A stretch of DNA of 60,000 bases from NCBI GenBank assembly GCA_905221605.1, contig CAJNDS010002257.1:1175422-1235421 (forward strand). The letters run 5' to 3'. A model generated the notes under the pieces. That model made no database searches, was not told the DNA's origin, and saw only the letters and a program-made list of their open reading frames with translations. This document shows, in pieces, positions 37,901 to 46,089 of the stretch (positions are counted from its first letter, which is position 1; each line of letters starts with the position of its first letter). Position numbers and translations under genes: made by a program. Origin of the DNA: Symbiodinium natans (taxonomy: Eukaryota > Sar > Dinophyceae > Suessiales > Symbiodiniaceae).

Positions 37901-39905
37901 CTGAACCCTAGACCCGAGAAGCTGGAAAGGAAGACGAAGAAATATGTGATTGTTTTCAGGGGGGTTCGGGTGTGGGCGATGAGAAGCTGCTCCTGGCCTC
38001 GGTGGTGTTCGGGTTTAGGGTTTAGGGTTTAGGGTTTAGGGTTTAGGGTTTAGGGTTTAGGGTTTGGGGTTTAGGGTTTGGGGTTTAGGGTTTGGGGTTT
38101 GGGGTTTGGGGTTTAGGGTTTATTGTTTCTGGATGAGGGCATCATGGGTGTATGCCGGGTTTGTTACTAGACCCAAGAGTAACCTGGGAATGACAATGGT
38201 GCCCTGCTTGGTTTGCTGGGCTTATAAAGCAACCCAAACCCCAAAGAATGGGGAATAAGGCCTACTCTGGATCCTAGTTAACCTAAACCCTCAACCCTCA
38301 ACCCTAAACCCTAAACCCTAAACCCTGAACCCTAAACCCTGAACCCCAAACCCTAAACCCTTAACCCAAAGGTCCGGTGGAGACGGCCAAGGCCTTTCTT
38401 TCTTCGCCAGAGCGATTGGGACTGGAGGTTCATGGCGGTAGGGTTTAGGGCTTGGGTTCACGGGTTCGGGTGTCGGATTTAGGTTTTAGGGTTTAGGGTT
38501 TCAGGGTTTCAGGCTTTCAGGGTGACACCTCCTTAACTGCCCTAAACCCTAAACCCCAAGCCCCAAGCCCCAAGCCCTAAACCCTAAACCCTAAACCGTA
38601 AGCCCCTAGCCCTCACTAAACCCCAAACCCAAACCCCTAAACCTAACTACGCAACCGCCCAGGTTAGGATGACGGGGCCCTTGCCATATGAACAGGGCAA
38701 CCCTGCAGGTCCTGAAATCAGATCTACGCTGCTCTCAGAAACCCCAAGCCCGGCCCCCTTGACATGGGTTTAGGGCTTAGGTTGAGGGGGGAGGGTTTAG
38801 GCTTTAGGGCTTAGGGAATCCTAAGCCCTAAGCCCTAAGACCCTGAACCCTTGCGCGCCTTCTTCTCCACTTGCTTCATCATAGGCTTCGGCACCTGCTT
38901 GATGGTCTCCACCATCTGCACCTTTGCTGCGAGGTGTTGGATTCTTTGGGTTTCGGGTTGAGAGGTTGAGTGCTACTAGCAACGAGAGAGGTCTTAGGGT
39001 AAAGCTCAAGGTTTAATTCTGGCTTTGGGGCAAAGGATCCTGCCCTCCTTCGGCCTTCCTCTTGCCTTCCTCCTGCTTCGCCTTCCTGCCTGGCACAGTA
39101 GCGGGTGATCGTCCTTGTCATCTGCATGCCGAGTGCGAATCCCACTTTCCAAAGCAGTTCTCCACAGGAGCCGAACATCAGCAGATGCAAGCTGGTCCAG
39201 CTCTGCCACCCCGGGCAGAGCTGCTTGATGGAGTCTTGCAGGCGACAGTTTGCCCACACGGTCACTCCATATTGCGGGAGCTCGCCGTAGAATTTCGCCC
39301 ATGCGCACCGATAGCCCACACCGGTCGAGTGGAGGCCCGAGTAGCTGGCTGGATTTCGCTGCACCAGATTGGTCGACGCCAGGCAGCCTCATGTTGTCGG
39401 GATTCCACAAGAGGCTATGTGCCCAACAATTCTCATTCTCATGAATAAGGGTTGAAGGTCTAGGGAGTCTAGGGTTGAGAGTTTAGGGCCACGACAGCGA
39501 TTTGGAAAGAGATGGGGTGACGGGTCAAGGCTTTCTTCTGCTGGGGGGGGGGGGGGCTCTTGGGCGTGGATTTCCTGCAACGCGCACCCTGCCCCAAAAA
39601 CCCGAAGTCAGACACTTTGCATCCTAATTACCCTTAACCCTAACCCCTAAACCCTAAACCCTAAACCCTAAACCCTAAACCCTAAACCCTAAACCCTAAA
39701 CCCTAAACCCTAAACCCTAAACCCTAAACCCTAAACCCTAAACCCTAAACCCTAAACCCTAAACCCTAAACCCTAAACCCTAACCCACATTTAAAAAAAA
39801 AAAATAATAAATAAAAAAATACCTGAACCCCTAAAGCGCAGAGAAGAAGTTCGAGGCCGCCTTGGGCACTTCCACGAGCTTCTCCACGTACATTGTCTGT
39901 GGGAC
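31991..39905 (-). CDS. alveolin gene segment, seven exons
   Basis: Seven minus-strand exons join in frame into a continuous alveolin repeat domain: 39905-39861 VPQTMYVEKLVEVPK; 38921-38859 VQMVETIKQVPKPMMKQVEK(K); 37506-37444 VVKPIYEVIERVVEVPITTI(Q); 36839-36781 EQIVEVPKMEYVDLVREIP; 35703-35658 PEVQKVQKQVGAFVK; 34676-34614 VEKPVIQCIEKVMEVPQYTV(Q); 32029-31991 ECIVEVPRVEVHE. Junction phases are 0, 0, 0, 2, 0, 0. The donors are GC, GC, GA, GT, GT and GA, and all acceptors are AG. Introns are 939, 1352, 604, 1077, 981 and 2584 bp, each with telomeric arrays. The exon 40811-40731 is in compatible phase and may lie upstream. Alveolins form the subpellicular network under the alveolar sacs. Ends are not found; it could be the 5' part of the alveolin at 13.96-21.1 kb or a tandem paralogue. 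Confidence 0.8.
32044..32575. repeat. arrays: TTTAGGG, TTAAGGG and CCCTAAA blocks
   Basis: TTTAGGG 32044-32090; homogeneous GGGTTAA variant 32095-32175; TTTAGGG 32176-32215; mixed words to 32300; CCCTAAA 32430-32575 (about 20 units). All lie in the alveolin intron 34613-32030. Confidence 0.94.
32730..33130 (+). repeat. 42-bp minisatellite, about ten copies
   Basis: CAGCATTTCTGC recurs every 42 bp (32741, 32783, 32825, 32867, 32909, 32951), then at 39 and 42 bp. The plus strand stays open over the block with a 14-residue period (SSISAFPKAADTAS), and so does the minus strand. Diverged units continue at 33130-33220 and 33475-33680. It lies in an alveolin intron, so I treat it as non-coding. Confidence 0.9.
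33240..34310 (+). repeat. diverged tandem repeat, unit about 90 bp
   Basis: The word AATGCTCGAACGATGGGTTTGG (and variants) followed by GGATTCAGATGGTGCACGGC recurs at about 33331, 33409, 33778, 33868, 34076, 34160 and 34248, with TTTGAGGCAAGCTTGCACGG in between. Interrupted by the 42-bp repeat family at 33475-33680. Confidence 0.85.
34345..34470 (+). repeat. short tandem repeat GGACCAGAG
   Basis: Units of 8-10 bp (GGACCAGAG, GGACCAGGG) over 125 bp. A CCCTAAA array follows at 34540-34605, ending 8 bp from the alveolin exon 34676-34614 donor side. Confidence 0.88.
34715..34805 (+). repeat. variant array CTTAGGG
   Basis: About 11 homogeneous GCTTAGG units bounded by TTTAGGG. From 34806 to 35309 only scattered array words are seen. 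Confidence 0.95.
35310..35657 (-). repeat. CCCTAAAA block passing into CCCTAAA block
   Basis: Octamer CCCTAAAA (about 22 units, 35320-35520) changes to heptamer CCCTAAA (35560-35657). The array's last bases supply the donor of exon 35703-35658: on the minus strand the exon's AAG is followed directly by GTTTAGGG. Confidence 0.95.
35731..35865 (+). repeat. TTTAGGG then CTTAGGG array
   Basis: Heptamers switch to CTTAGGG at the right end. From 35930 to 36035 an octamer CCCCTAAA block follows. Confidence 0.94.
36246..36390 (+). repeat. TTTAGGG array in alveolin intron
   Basis: About 20 units with one GCCTTAGGG slip. Confidence 0.96.
36480..36585. repeat. dispersed repeat family E, copy 2
   Basis: Matches 1438-1556 as described there, including AACCCAAAAAGGCTAAGGAT. 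It lies in the alveolin intron 36780-35704. Confidence 0.7.
37547..37760. repeat. family-H short element(s)
   Basis: TACCAACTAGTTGGTTTACA ... GGGCCTACGCTGGGTCCTAG (37547-37643) and a partial second copy (37680-37735). Similar words lie at 29546-29660 and 38150-38280 (GGAATAAGGCCTACTCTGGA). Ends are not defined. Confidence 0.45.
37990..38860. other. alveolin intron content
   Basis: TTTAGGG/TTTGGGG array 38011-38120, CCCTAAA 38290-38370, mixed arrays 38430-38650 and 38765-38855. Nothing coding is supported apart from the flanking exons. Confidence 0.6.
38990..39460 (-). other. array-free island with open frames
   Basis: About 460 bp without telomere-like words, open in several frames. The minus strand contains CAWAKFYGELPQYGVTVWAN, LLMFGSCGELLWKVGFALGM and a Glu/Arg-rich end. 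The position inside the alveolin intron 39860-38922 suggests an inserted element fragment or a nested gene. I cannot assign it. Confidence 0.35.
39630..39785 (-). repeat. CCCTAAA array
   Basis: About 21 units. A TTTAGGG array at 39935-40052 lies on the other side of exon 39905-39861. Confidence 0.97.
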
Positions 39906-40443
39906 CTCTTCGGGGCCGGGTTTGCGGTGTTTCGGGTTTAGGGTTTAGGGTTTAGGGTTTAGGGCTTAGGGTTTAGGGTTTATATGTTTAGGGTTTAGGG
40001 TTTAGGGTTTAGGGTTTAGGATTTAGGGTTTAGGGTTTAGGGTTTAGGGTTGTTTCGGGTAGCAGGCGCCTCCGGCATTGAAGCTGAGACGGGCTTTAGG
40101 GAGGCGAAGCCCTGGACACCTGAAAACCCTAAACCCTTAACCCCTAAACCCCCCCCTTATACTACCAGTCCTTACTAGGGATTCTAGTACCCTCTACGTT
40201 CCCCGGGTTTTCAGGTTTCAGGGTTTGGGGTTTAGAGGGGTTAGGGTTTAGGGCTTAGGGCTTAGGGCTTAGGGCTTAGGGTTTAAGGAATTCAGATGGT
40301 CACTTCTTTGAAATATGGTGCTTCAGTACAAGGCGGCGCTATTCCTTGGGGCACCCAACCAGGCAGCACAACTTAGAGAACTGACCATCTCTAAGATCCT
40401 GAGCCCTTGCACAGGGGCAGAAAACCTTCTAGGGGGGACCGTT

Positions 40444-40561
40444 GAGGTTGTAGTTTTGGGTTCTGGGGACCCTGTTTCACGATCCTTTAGGTAGTATGAG
40501 GGCCATATTAAGACGAGCGTATTAAGGTGAACCTTTAAGGAACCTTTAGGGCTACAACCTC
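40444..40561. mobile_element. TIR element family C, copy 2
   Basis: The ends are GAGGTTGTAG (40444-40453) and CTACAACCTC (40552-40561). The interior (GGGGACC, AGGGCCATATTAAGACGAG, ATTAAGGTGAACCTTTAAGG) matches 14958-15155. A GT...AG intron fits within the ends. Confidence 0.72.
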
Positions 40562-40730
40562 AGGGGTACGAGTCTTAAAGCCTAGACCCTAACCCTAAAC
40601 AATAAACCCGAAACCCCTAAACCCTAAACCACAAACCCTAAACCCTAAACCGCAAACCCTAAACCCTAAACCCCAAACCCCAAACCCTAAACACCAAACC
40701 CTAAACCCTACTCCCAGTAAACCTTCCTTC

Positions 40731-40811
40731 CTGAACTTCCCGCGCAGCAGGCAACGCTCTTTTCGGGTGTTCGGGGGACGCCGCGCGCATCTGCCGCAGC
40801 CAGCTGCGCTC
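40731..40811 (-). CDS. candidate exon upstream of alveolin exons
   Basis: After a GATCCAG acceptor 27 codons are open: ERSWLRQMRAASPEHPKRAL then PAAREVQ, with a GA donor (CAG followed by GAAGG). Phase 0 at both ends, so it could be spliced to VPQTMYVEK at 39905. Arrays lie at 40590-40710 and 40828-40940. Confidence 0.5.
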
Positions 40812-41282
40812 CTGGATCCAACGCAGGGTTTAGGGTTTAGGGCTTAGGGTTTAGGGTTTAGGGTGTAGGGTTTAGGGGTTTAGGGTTTAGGGGTTTAGGG
40901 TTAGGGTGTAGGGTTTAGGGTTTAGGGGTTTAGGGTTCAGGGTTTGGGGCATACGTATTTCGGGCTTAGGGCTTAGGTCTTGTTAGGGAAGTCAGGGTTC
41001 AAAGGCTCTAGAGGTTCAGCTGGGCTATACTGAACTTGGAACCTGAGCAAAAAGTATAATTTAGCTGCTTCTTTCAAGTACCCGAAAATTTAAAAGTTAT
41101 TTCCACATCCCCTATTGTGGGGGGGGGGGGGAAGGGAGGGGAGGGGTTGGAGGGCTTCGGGCCACGAGGTTCCAAAAAATGAACCGTCAACCCTCGTAGG
41201 GCCTCCGAACCCAAACAGCGAAGGATTTAGGGTTGAGGGTTTAGGGTTTGGGGTTTAGGGTTTACGGTCTAGGGTTTAGGGT

Positions 41283-41430
41283 TATTTATATGGGGCTCCA
41301 ATATGGTCCCTTACCTCCTTCAAAGGGTTCGTCTGAAGTACGGCCCTTGGGTTGTATACGGTATGGACGGCAAATCTAAGGGCTCCCCTTTTAAGGGCCC
41401 ATACGAAGGGACCATGTAACTACCCTCAGA
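41283..41430. mobile_element. TIR element family B, copy 5
   Basis: ATATGGTCCCTTACCTCCTT ... AGGGACCATGTAACTACCCT with TAAGGGCTCCCCTTTTAAGG in the interior. Inverted relative to copies 1-3. Confidence 0.65.
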
Positions 41431-41564
41431 GAAACAGCACCAAACAGAAGCTTTATGTAGGGCATTGGGCTAGCTCGTAGAACCAAGTCTATAGTTCCCC
41501 TAAACCCTAAACCCTAAACCCTAAACCCTAAACCCTAAACCCTAAACAACCCCCCCCAACCCCT

Positions 41565-41630
41565 AAGTTGCGTCTGCGGCGCGCACTGGCCCAGTAGCCC
41601 CAGCAAGGCGACTCCGGAGCCTGCATTCTC
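41565..41630 (-). CDS. candidate exon, hydrophobic
   Basis: After a GGCAAG acceptor the minus strand reads ENAGSGVALLGLLGQCAPQT. Arrays lie on both sides (41500-41545 and 41645-41880). 3' end uncertain. Confidence 0.35.
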
Positions 41631-41644
41631 CTTGCCATTGGGGT

Positions 41645-41716
41645 TTAGGGTTTAGGCGGTTTAGGGGTTAGGGTTTAGGGTTTAGGGTTTAGGGTTTTTG
41701 GGGTTTGGGGTTTAGG

Positions 41717-41792
<76 letters not shown>

Positions 41793-41880
41793 GGTGGAGG
41801 GTGGAGGGTGGAGGGTTGAGGGTTGAGGGTTTACGGTTTAGGGTTGAGGGCTTAGGGTTTAGGGTTTAGGGTTTAGGGTT
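41645..41880 (+). repeat. TTTAGGG array with a long TTGAGGG block
   Basis: Seventeen or so homogeneous GTTGAGG units (41709-41825), three GTGGAGG units inside, bounded by TTTAGGG. The following 41881-42180 is T/G-rich with no gene. Confidence 0.95.
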
Positions 41881-42204
41881 TATTTTGTTTTTGCTTTTTT
41901 TTGGAGGGGGGGGGGGGTTATGCTTACGGGCTTGGGGGCTTAGGGGGGTTTAGGGGGTTTAGAGTGGTTTGGGGTTTATGGGGTTTATGGGGTTTGGGGT
42001 TTCGGGTTTAAAGGGCGTTGGGGGCGTTCAGGTCTTTAGGGAAGCTTTAGGGGAAGGCAGGGCTTGGGTGGGTTCTTTTGGCCTGTGACGATTGGGAGAG
42101 GAAAAAAAACGAAGGCCGCAGACCTCAGAGCATGGTGCGCAGCTAGGCTGCAGAACCCCAAAAGGCGCAAAGTTGTCTGGGGTTTAGGGCTTAGAAGGTA
42201 GAGG

Positions 42205-42350
42205 GTTCAGGGTTTAGGGTTTAGGGTTTAGGGTCTAGGGTTTAGGGTTTAGGGTTTAGGGTTTAGGGTTTAGGGTTTAGGGTTTAGGGTTTAGGGTTTA
42301 GGGTTTAGGGTTTAGGGTTTAGGGTTTAGGGTTTAGGGTTTAGGGTTCAG
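42205..42350 (+). repeat. TTTAGGG array
   Basis: About 20 units. Confidence 0.97.
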
Positions 42351-42384
42351 GGTTTTAACCCCAAACCGTAGCCGCCTAGGCCCG

Positions 42385-42580
42385 AACACCCTGGCGGCTA
42401 GACCCGGAAGTCTGCCACCTTTCAAGCCATGCTCTTGGGTTGCACGACAAGCGGCGCAGGACACGCAGGCATGCTCGTAGGCGATCACCTGATGCAGAAC
42501 GTGTGCATTGGCAGCGTCCCACGGAAAGGACACACGCATGTATGAACCCCGCCAATATCCCCCAGGAGCCCTCCACAACC
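42385..42580 (-). CDS. candidate exon with cysteine cluster
   Basis: The minus strand is open and reads GYWRGSYMRVSFPWDAANAH, VLHQVIAYEHACVSCAACRA and TQEHGLKGGRLPGLAARVFG. The C-x2-C-x2-C cluster could bind metal. A second frame is also open, so the reading is not certain. Confidence 0.35.
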
Positions 42581-42747
42581 CTAAACCCCAAACCCTAACC
42601 GCAGGTGAGGTCACCTAATTGCGAGTCAGGGGGGCCGATATGGGAGTAAAGAGCTCAAGGACCTTGGGAACCTGTTTTGGTGTACGGTTTAACATTTAGG
42701 GTTTCGGGTTAGGGTTTGGGGTTTGGTGTTTAGGGTTTAGGGTTTAG

Positions 42748-42857
42748 GGCTTTCGGGGCTTTCGCGGCTTCGCGCGTAGGCAGGCCAAGGCACGTCCGGA
42801 GCAACGGCCACTTCCCGCATCAGCCAGAAGGTCCTGGACATGGGTCTTCATCTGACC
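42748..42857 (-). CDS. candidate exon, basic C-terminus
   Basis: After a GGTCAG acceptor the minus strand reads MKTHVQDLLADAGSGRCSGR, ALACLRAKPRKPRKP and a stop. No family recognised. Confidence 0.3.
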
Positions 42858-43104
42858 AGCTCCCAAAACTTCGGCCACTCTAACCCCTGAACCCTGAACC
42901 CTGAACCCTAAACCCTAAACCCTAAACCCTACACCCTGAACCCGAAACCCTAAACCCTGAACCCGAAACCCTAAACCCTAAACCCCAAACCCTAAACCCT
43001 AAACCCGAAACCCTGCTCCCTAGCTATCAGGTCCCCACTCCAGGGAGTTGCCAAAGGCCTGAGGCTCTTGGGATGCTGAGCTCCTCCCTCTACTTGGAGG
43101 TTTG

Positions 43105-43215
43105 GGGTTTAGGGTTTAGGGTTTAGGGTTTAGGGTTTAGGGTTTAGGGTTTAGGGTTTAGGGTTTGGGGTTTGGGGTTTGGGGTTTAGGGTTTAGGGTT
43201 TTGGGCTTGGGGTTT
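43105..43215 (+). repeat. TTTAGGG array with TTTGGGG units
   Basis: About 14 units, ending beside the element at 43224. A CCCTAAA/CCCGAAA array lies at 42890-43015. Confidence 0.94.
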
Positions 43216-43223
43216 GTGGTTTA

Positions 43224-43561
43224 ATCCGAGCACCTGTTTAATTAATCCGAGCACCTGTTAATTAATACCCCCACATTTAAAGACATTTTTTTCGTCGAGA
43301 AGCCCGCCGGAAGACTATTACGGGGGTTCTCGCATGGGCCAATACCACCACATTTGAAGAAAATGTTTTCGGGGGGGTTCCGAAATCTGTCGGCAGGCTT
43401 GTTGCTTTGCTTGCTGAGCTGCGAAGCTACAGCACCTCAGGGATCTGCAGCCTATTGTTTTTAATAGAGAATCAATACATTGCCATGGTCTGATTATTGC
43501 GGCGCCCTGCCTTCTTATTCTGGCGGAGGGGGGGGGGGGGCAATTAAACAGGTGCTCGGAT
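43224..43561. mobile_element. 338-bp MITE-like element
   Basis: ATCCGAGCACCTGTTTAATT at 43224-43243 is repeated as its exact reverse complement at 43542-43561. A third partial copy of the arm follows the first (43245-43261). The interior repeats CCACATTT(A/G)AAGA. No coding capacity and no clear target duplication. Confidence 0.85.
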
Positions 43562-43969
43562 CAGGGTTTAGGGTTTATAGGGTTTAGGGTTTAGGGCTTA
43601 GGGTCGGCCTCGCTGCGCCCGCCCACGTGGAGCGCTGCACCCCGGCGCGGAGCAGCGGGGAGAAGCAGAGCAGGTTAGGTTGGGCCTCTTTTTTTAGGGT
43701 TTTGCTGTAGGGTTTGGGGGTTTGGGGTTTGGGGTTTAGGGCTTAGGGCTTAGGGCTTCGGGCTTGGGGGTCAGGGCTTGTTTAGGGTTTGGCCTCTTCT
43801 GGGGTTAGTTTAGGGTTTGGGGTTTAGGGGGATGAAGAGCTGTTGGGGTTCAGGGGGCTTCTGCACACCAAGATGAACTCCTCTAAATAACACCTAAACC
43901 CTCAAGCCCTGCAACCCTAATTCAGGGTTCAGGCTTCAAGGCACCCTCAGCCCTATGAAACCTTCATCC

Positions 43970-44120
43970 TAAACCCTAAACCCTAAACCCTAAACCCTAA
44001 ACCCTAAACCCTAAACCCTAAACCCCAAACCCTAAACCCTAAACCGTAAACCCTAAACCCTAAACCCTAAACCCTAAACCCTTAACCCTAAACCCTAAAC
44101 CCTAAACCCGAACCCTACAC
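43970..44120 (-). repeat. CCCTAAA array
   Basis: About 21 units. The flank 43600-43960 holds short TTTAGGG/TTTGGGG words only. Confidence 0.96.
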
Positions 44121-44248
44121 CCAACTCCTCCTTCTTTAGGGACCCCTTTAGGCTTTCGGGCTTTTCTCACCTCCCGAAACCCTGAGCCCCCAAAACGAAG
44201 TTAGTCCAAAACGGAAGGGTAGGGCGCGCTTCGGACGGGTTTAGGGTT

Positions 44249-44253
44249 TAGGG
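44249..44253. repeat. target-site duplication TAGGG (left)
   Basis: TAGGG precedes the left LTR and is repeated at 54142-54146. A simple insertion into TTTAGGG repeats would leave TTTAGGG to the right; the extra TAGGG shows a true 5-bp duplication. Confidence 0.9.
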
Positions 44254-44472
44254 TACGGGGGGCAACCGAAGGAGGACAGGGAACAAAACAGTCAACCCCA
44301 ACAGAAGCCCTTGATCCCCTGGAACAACCAACACCAAACCAAACCCAAAAGACCAAGCACCCTTTTCTCACTAAGTGCATTGTCATCTTGAGCCAAAAAA
44401 GATTTCCGGGTACGTTGACCCTTTCAACTCCCATCACCAACTCCTTTCTACAATACCAGCTGCAGCTCCGCA
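44254..44472 (-). repeat. 3' LTR
   Basis: 219 bp, identical by eye to 53923-54141. Contains the spliced-leader-like TTTTGGCTCAAG (minus strand, 44387-44398). Confidence 0.97.
44387..44398 (-). other. spliced-leader-like segment in 3' LTR
   Basis: TTTTGGCTCAAG equals the last 12 nt of the dinoflagellate spliced leader. In the LTR it is preceded by CCGGAAATCTT, where the full leader would have CCGTAGCCA. The same segment lies at 54056-54067 in the other LTR. Confidence 0.55.
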
Positions 44473-44485
44473 CTCCCCCTGTCCT
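44473..44485 (-). other. polypurine tract
   Basis: AGGACAGGGGGAG directly abuts the 3' LTR in element orientation: 12 purines of 13, as expected for plus-strand priming. Confidence 0.8.
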
Positions 44486-44658
44486 AGGATTTCCTAGGAC
44501 ACATTGGAGGTGCAGACCTTTGGCCAAAAACCGCCATTTAGGCAGCAGCCAGCTGCTTGAAATGCACATTATGGTTTTACGTCATCCAGGACGAACCTTC
44601 AGCTCATTGGCCGAATCCCTTACCATTGAGGATTTCTTCACCTCGCACTTGAAAAAAT

Positions 44659-46089
44659 TCACGTTCCAGCGGCCCGTTCCTCACCAAGGAACTCGGCATT
44701 CACCACCCAGCCATCCTTGAGGCAATGCTTACAAAGCGTCTTAGACCTGGGCTGTGAATATCGCAGAACATCACAGTCACTGCTTGCGTGCATACAGTTC
44801 CCACCCACTGTTGTATACAAAGTGGCACTCGCGGGAATAACCACCACTTTCTTAACCCACAGCCTTTTATACAGCTGCCGAAAGAGGCACCATGCCAACT
44901 CCCAGAGTATAATTGCTGCCACCAAATACGCAACAAGGTCTGAATTGTTGATAAGCATTTCAATACCTTGAGCCAGAACCATAACCGTAGATGTGTTGGC
45001 GACCTTGCACACCCCTTCTTCTGAGCAAAAGAAACCAGCAGTTGACACTTCTTCTCCACCAGTTGCCATCCCTTGCAGAGATGCAGCCACCATCATGACC
45101 GCCATTGCAAGCGAGGCCCTCTTCAAGTCAGTCCCTTGTACCAACAGTCGGAGACCCCAAAGTGCCTTTTGCTTTGCATACACCTGTCCACTCATCAATT
45201 TGGTCAACAGGTCAGCGATCATATACTCACCGCGAAGGTGCGCGATCACCATATAACCACGGTCTACCAGAGACCTGACACCGGCTGCTCGAATTCTCAG
45301 GTGTCTTGTCCTCCAGCTTCCAGCCGGATATTGAATGATTGGGCATGTCGAAACCGAATCTGTATACAGCACTTTTTGCAGCGATTCTTCACCTGTTCCA
45401 ACCAAAGCGGCAATTATAGGGGTGCACGACTGAATCATCGTTGCTCCCTCTATCGACGCATGTAATTCAGCTTCAGCAGTACTTAAAGCCACCGTTGATT
45501 GTCTCTGCGTTGCCCACATCACTGGACAATCACCCCAAACCACCACCGCTCCTGAGTGGCTCTTTTCGTTTTCACCTGCTGCAAAGCTAGCATCCGCGTA
45601 GGACTCAACCACCTTGACGCCTCGCCCATAACGCAACACCTCATTCCTTTCTTTTTCGCATGTTGCGATTGCTCCAAACGTCAGGCCTAACGTTGGAGTT
45701 GCAGCAAGGTATCGAAATACCTCCTCAGCCTTTTTAACCACAAATCGCGGCCTTCGGGATGTCCACAAAGACAACTGGCTTGTGCAGAAAGCCAAATCAG
45801 GTCGAGTTTTGATTGCCACCCAGAGGAACTCCCCTACGGCACCTTGAGCCGCTCGCAAGGAAGGAATATCTACCTCCTCTTCTTCACCTGGAGTTTCTTT
45901 CACCATTGGCAGGTTACTCCCTTTTCCAGTTTCATCGATCTGATACCCTCGTCGGTTCAGCAAATCTCTCACGAAGTCCTCCTGGTTGAGAAAGAAGCTG
46001 CCATTTCGATACCAGATTTGGACACCCAAAAACTTCAGGAATCCATCACCACAGCCTGGACCACAGAACTCGGGTTCAGAAGTTTCCAC
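44659..46089 (-). CDS. retrotransposon Pol C-terminal part: RT end, RNase H, membrane/Cys tail
   Basis: This 476-codon frame has no true start (it opens at a GTG) and continues the large frame, shifted by one base near 46090. Residues 17-24 FLKFLGVQ are the RT segment that follows YVDD in copia elements. Residues 96-130 resemble the connection region (TRPDLAFCTSQLSLWTSRRP). RNase H residues visible are D166 (YADASFA), E206/E208 (STAEAEL), D244 (YTDS) and D293 (IADLLTK). After RNase H comes an unusual 150-residue tail: a hydrophobic stretch at 327-340, a likely transmembrane helix at 384-403 (LVAYLVAAIILWELAWCLF) and a Cys/His motif C432-x-H434-x4-C439...C453-x2-C456. Tails like this are not part of classical copia Pol. 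An Env-like or membrane-anchoring role is a guess. Confidence 0.9.
   Translation of the reverse strand: METSEPEFCGPGCGDGFLKFLGVQIWYRNGSFFLNQEDFVRDLLNRRGYQIDETGKGSNLPMVKETPGEEEEVDIPSLRAAQGAVGEFLWVAIKTRPDLAFCTSQLSLWTSRRPRFVVKKAEEVFRYLAATPTLGLTFGAIATCEKERNEVLRYGRGVKVVESYADASFAAGENEKSHSGAVVVWGDCPVMWATQRQSTVALSTAEAELHASIEGATMIQSCTPIIAALVGTGEESLQKVLYTDSVSTCPIIQYPAGSWRTRHLRIRAAGVRSLVDRGYMVIAHLRGEYMIADLLTKLMSGQVYAKQKALWGLRLLVQGTDLKRASLAMAVMMVAASLQGMATGGEEVSTAGFFCSEEGVCKVANTSTVMVLAQGIEMLINNSDLVAYLVAAIILWELAWCLFRQLYKRLWVKKVVVIPASATLYTTVGGNCMHASSDCDVLRYSQPRSKTLCKHCLKDGWVVNAEFLGEERAAGT

Noticed and set aside
44201-44569. A 122-codon frame crossing the 3' LTR
   Set aside because: A frame with the same LTR-derived residues appears in the 5' LTR at 53915-54142; it is LTR sequence, not a gene.
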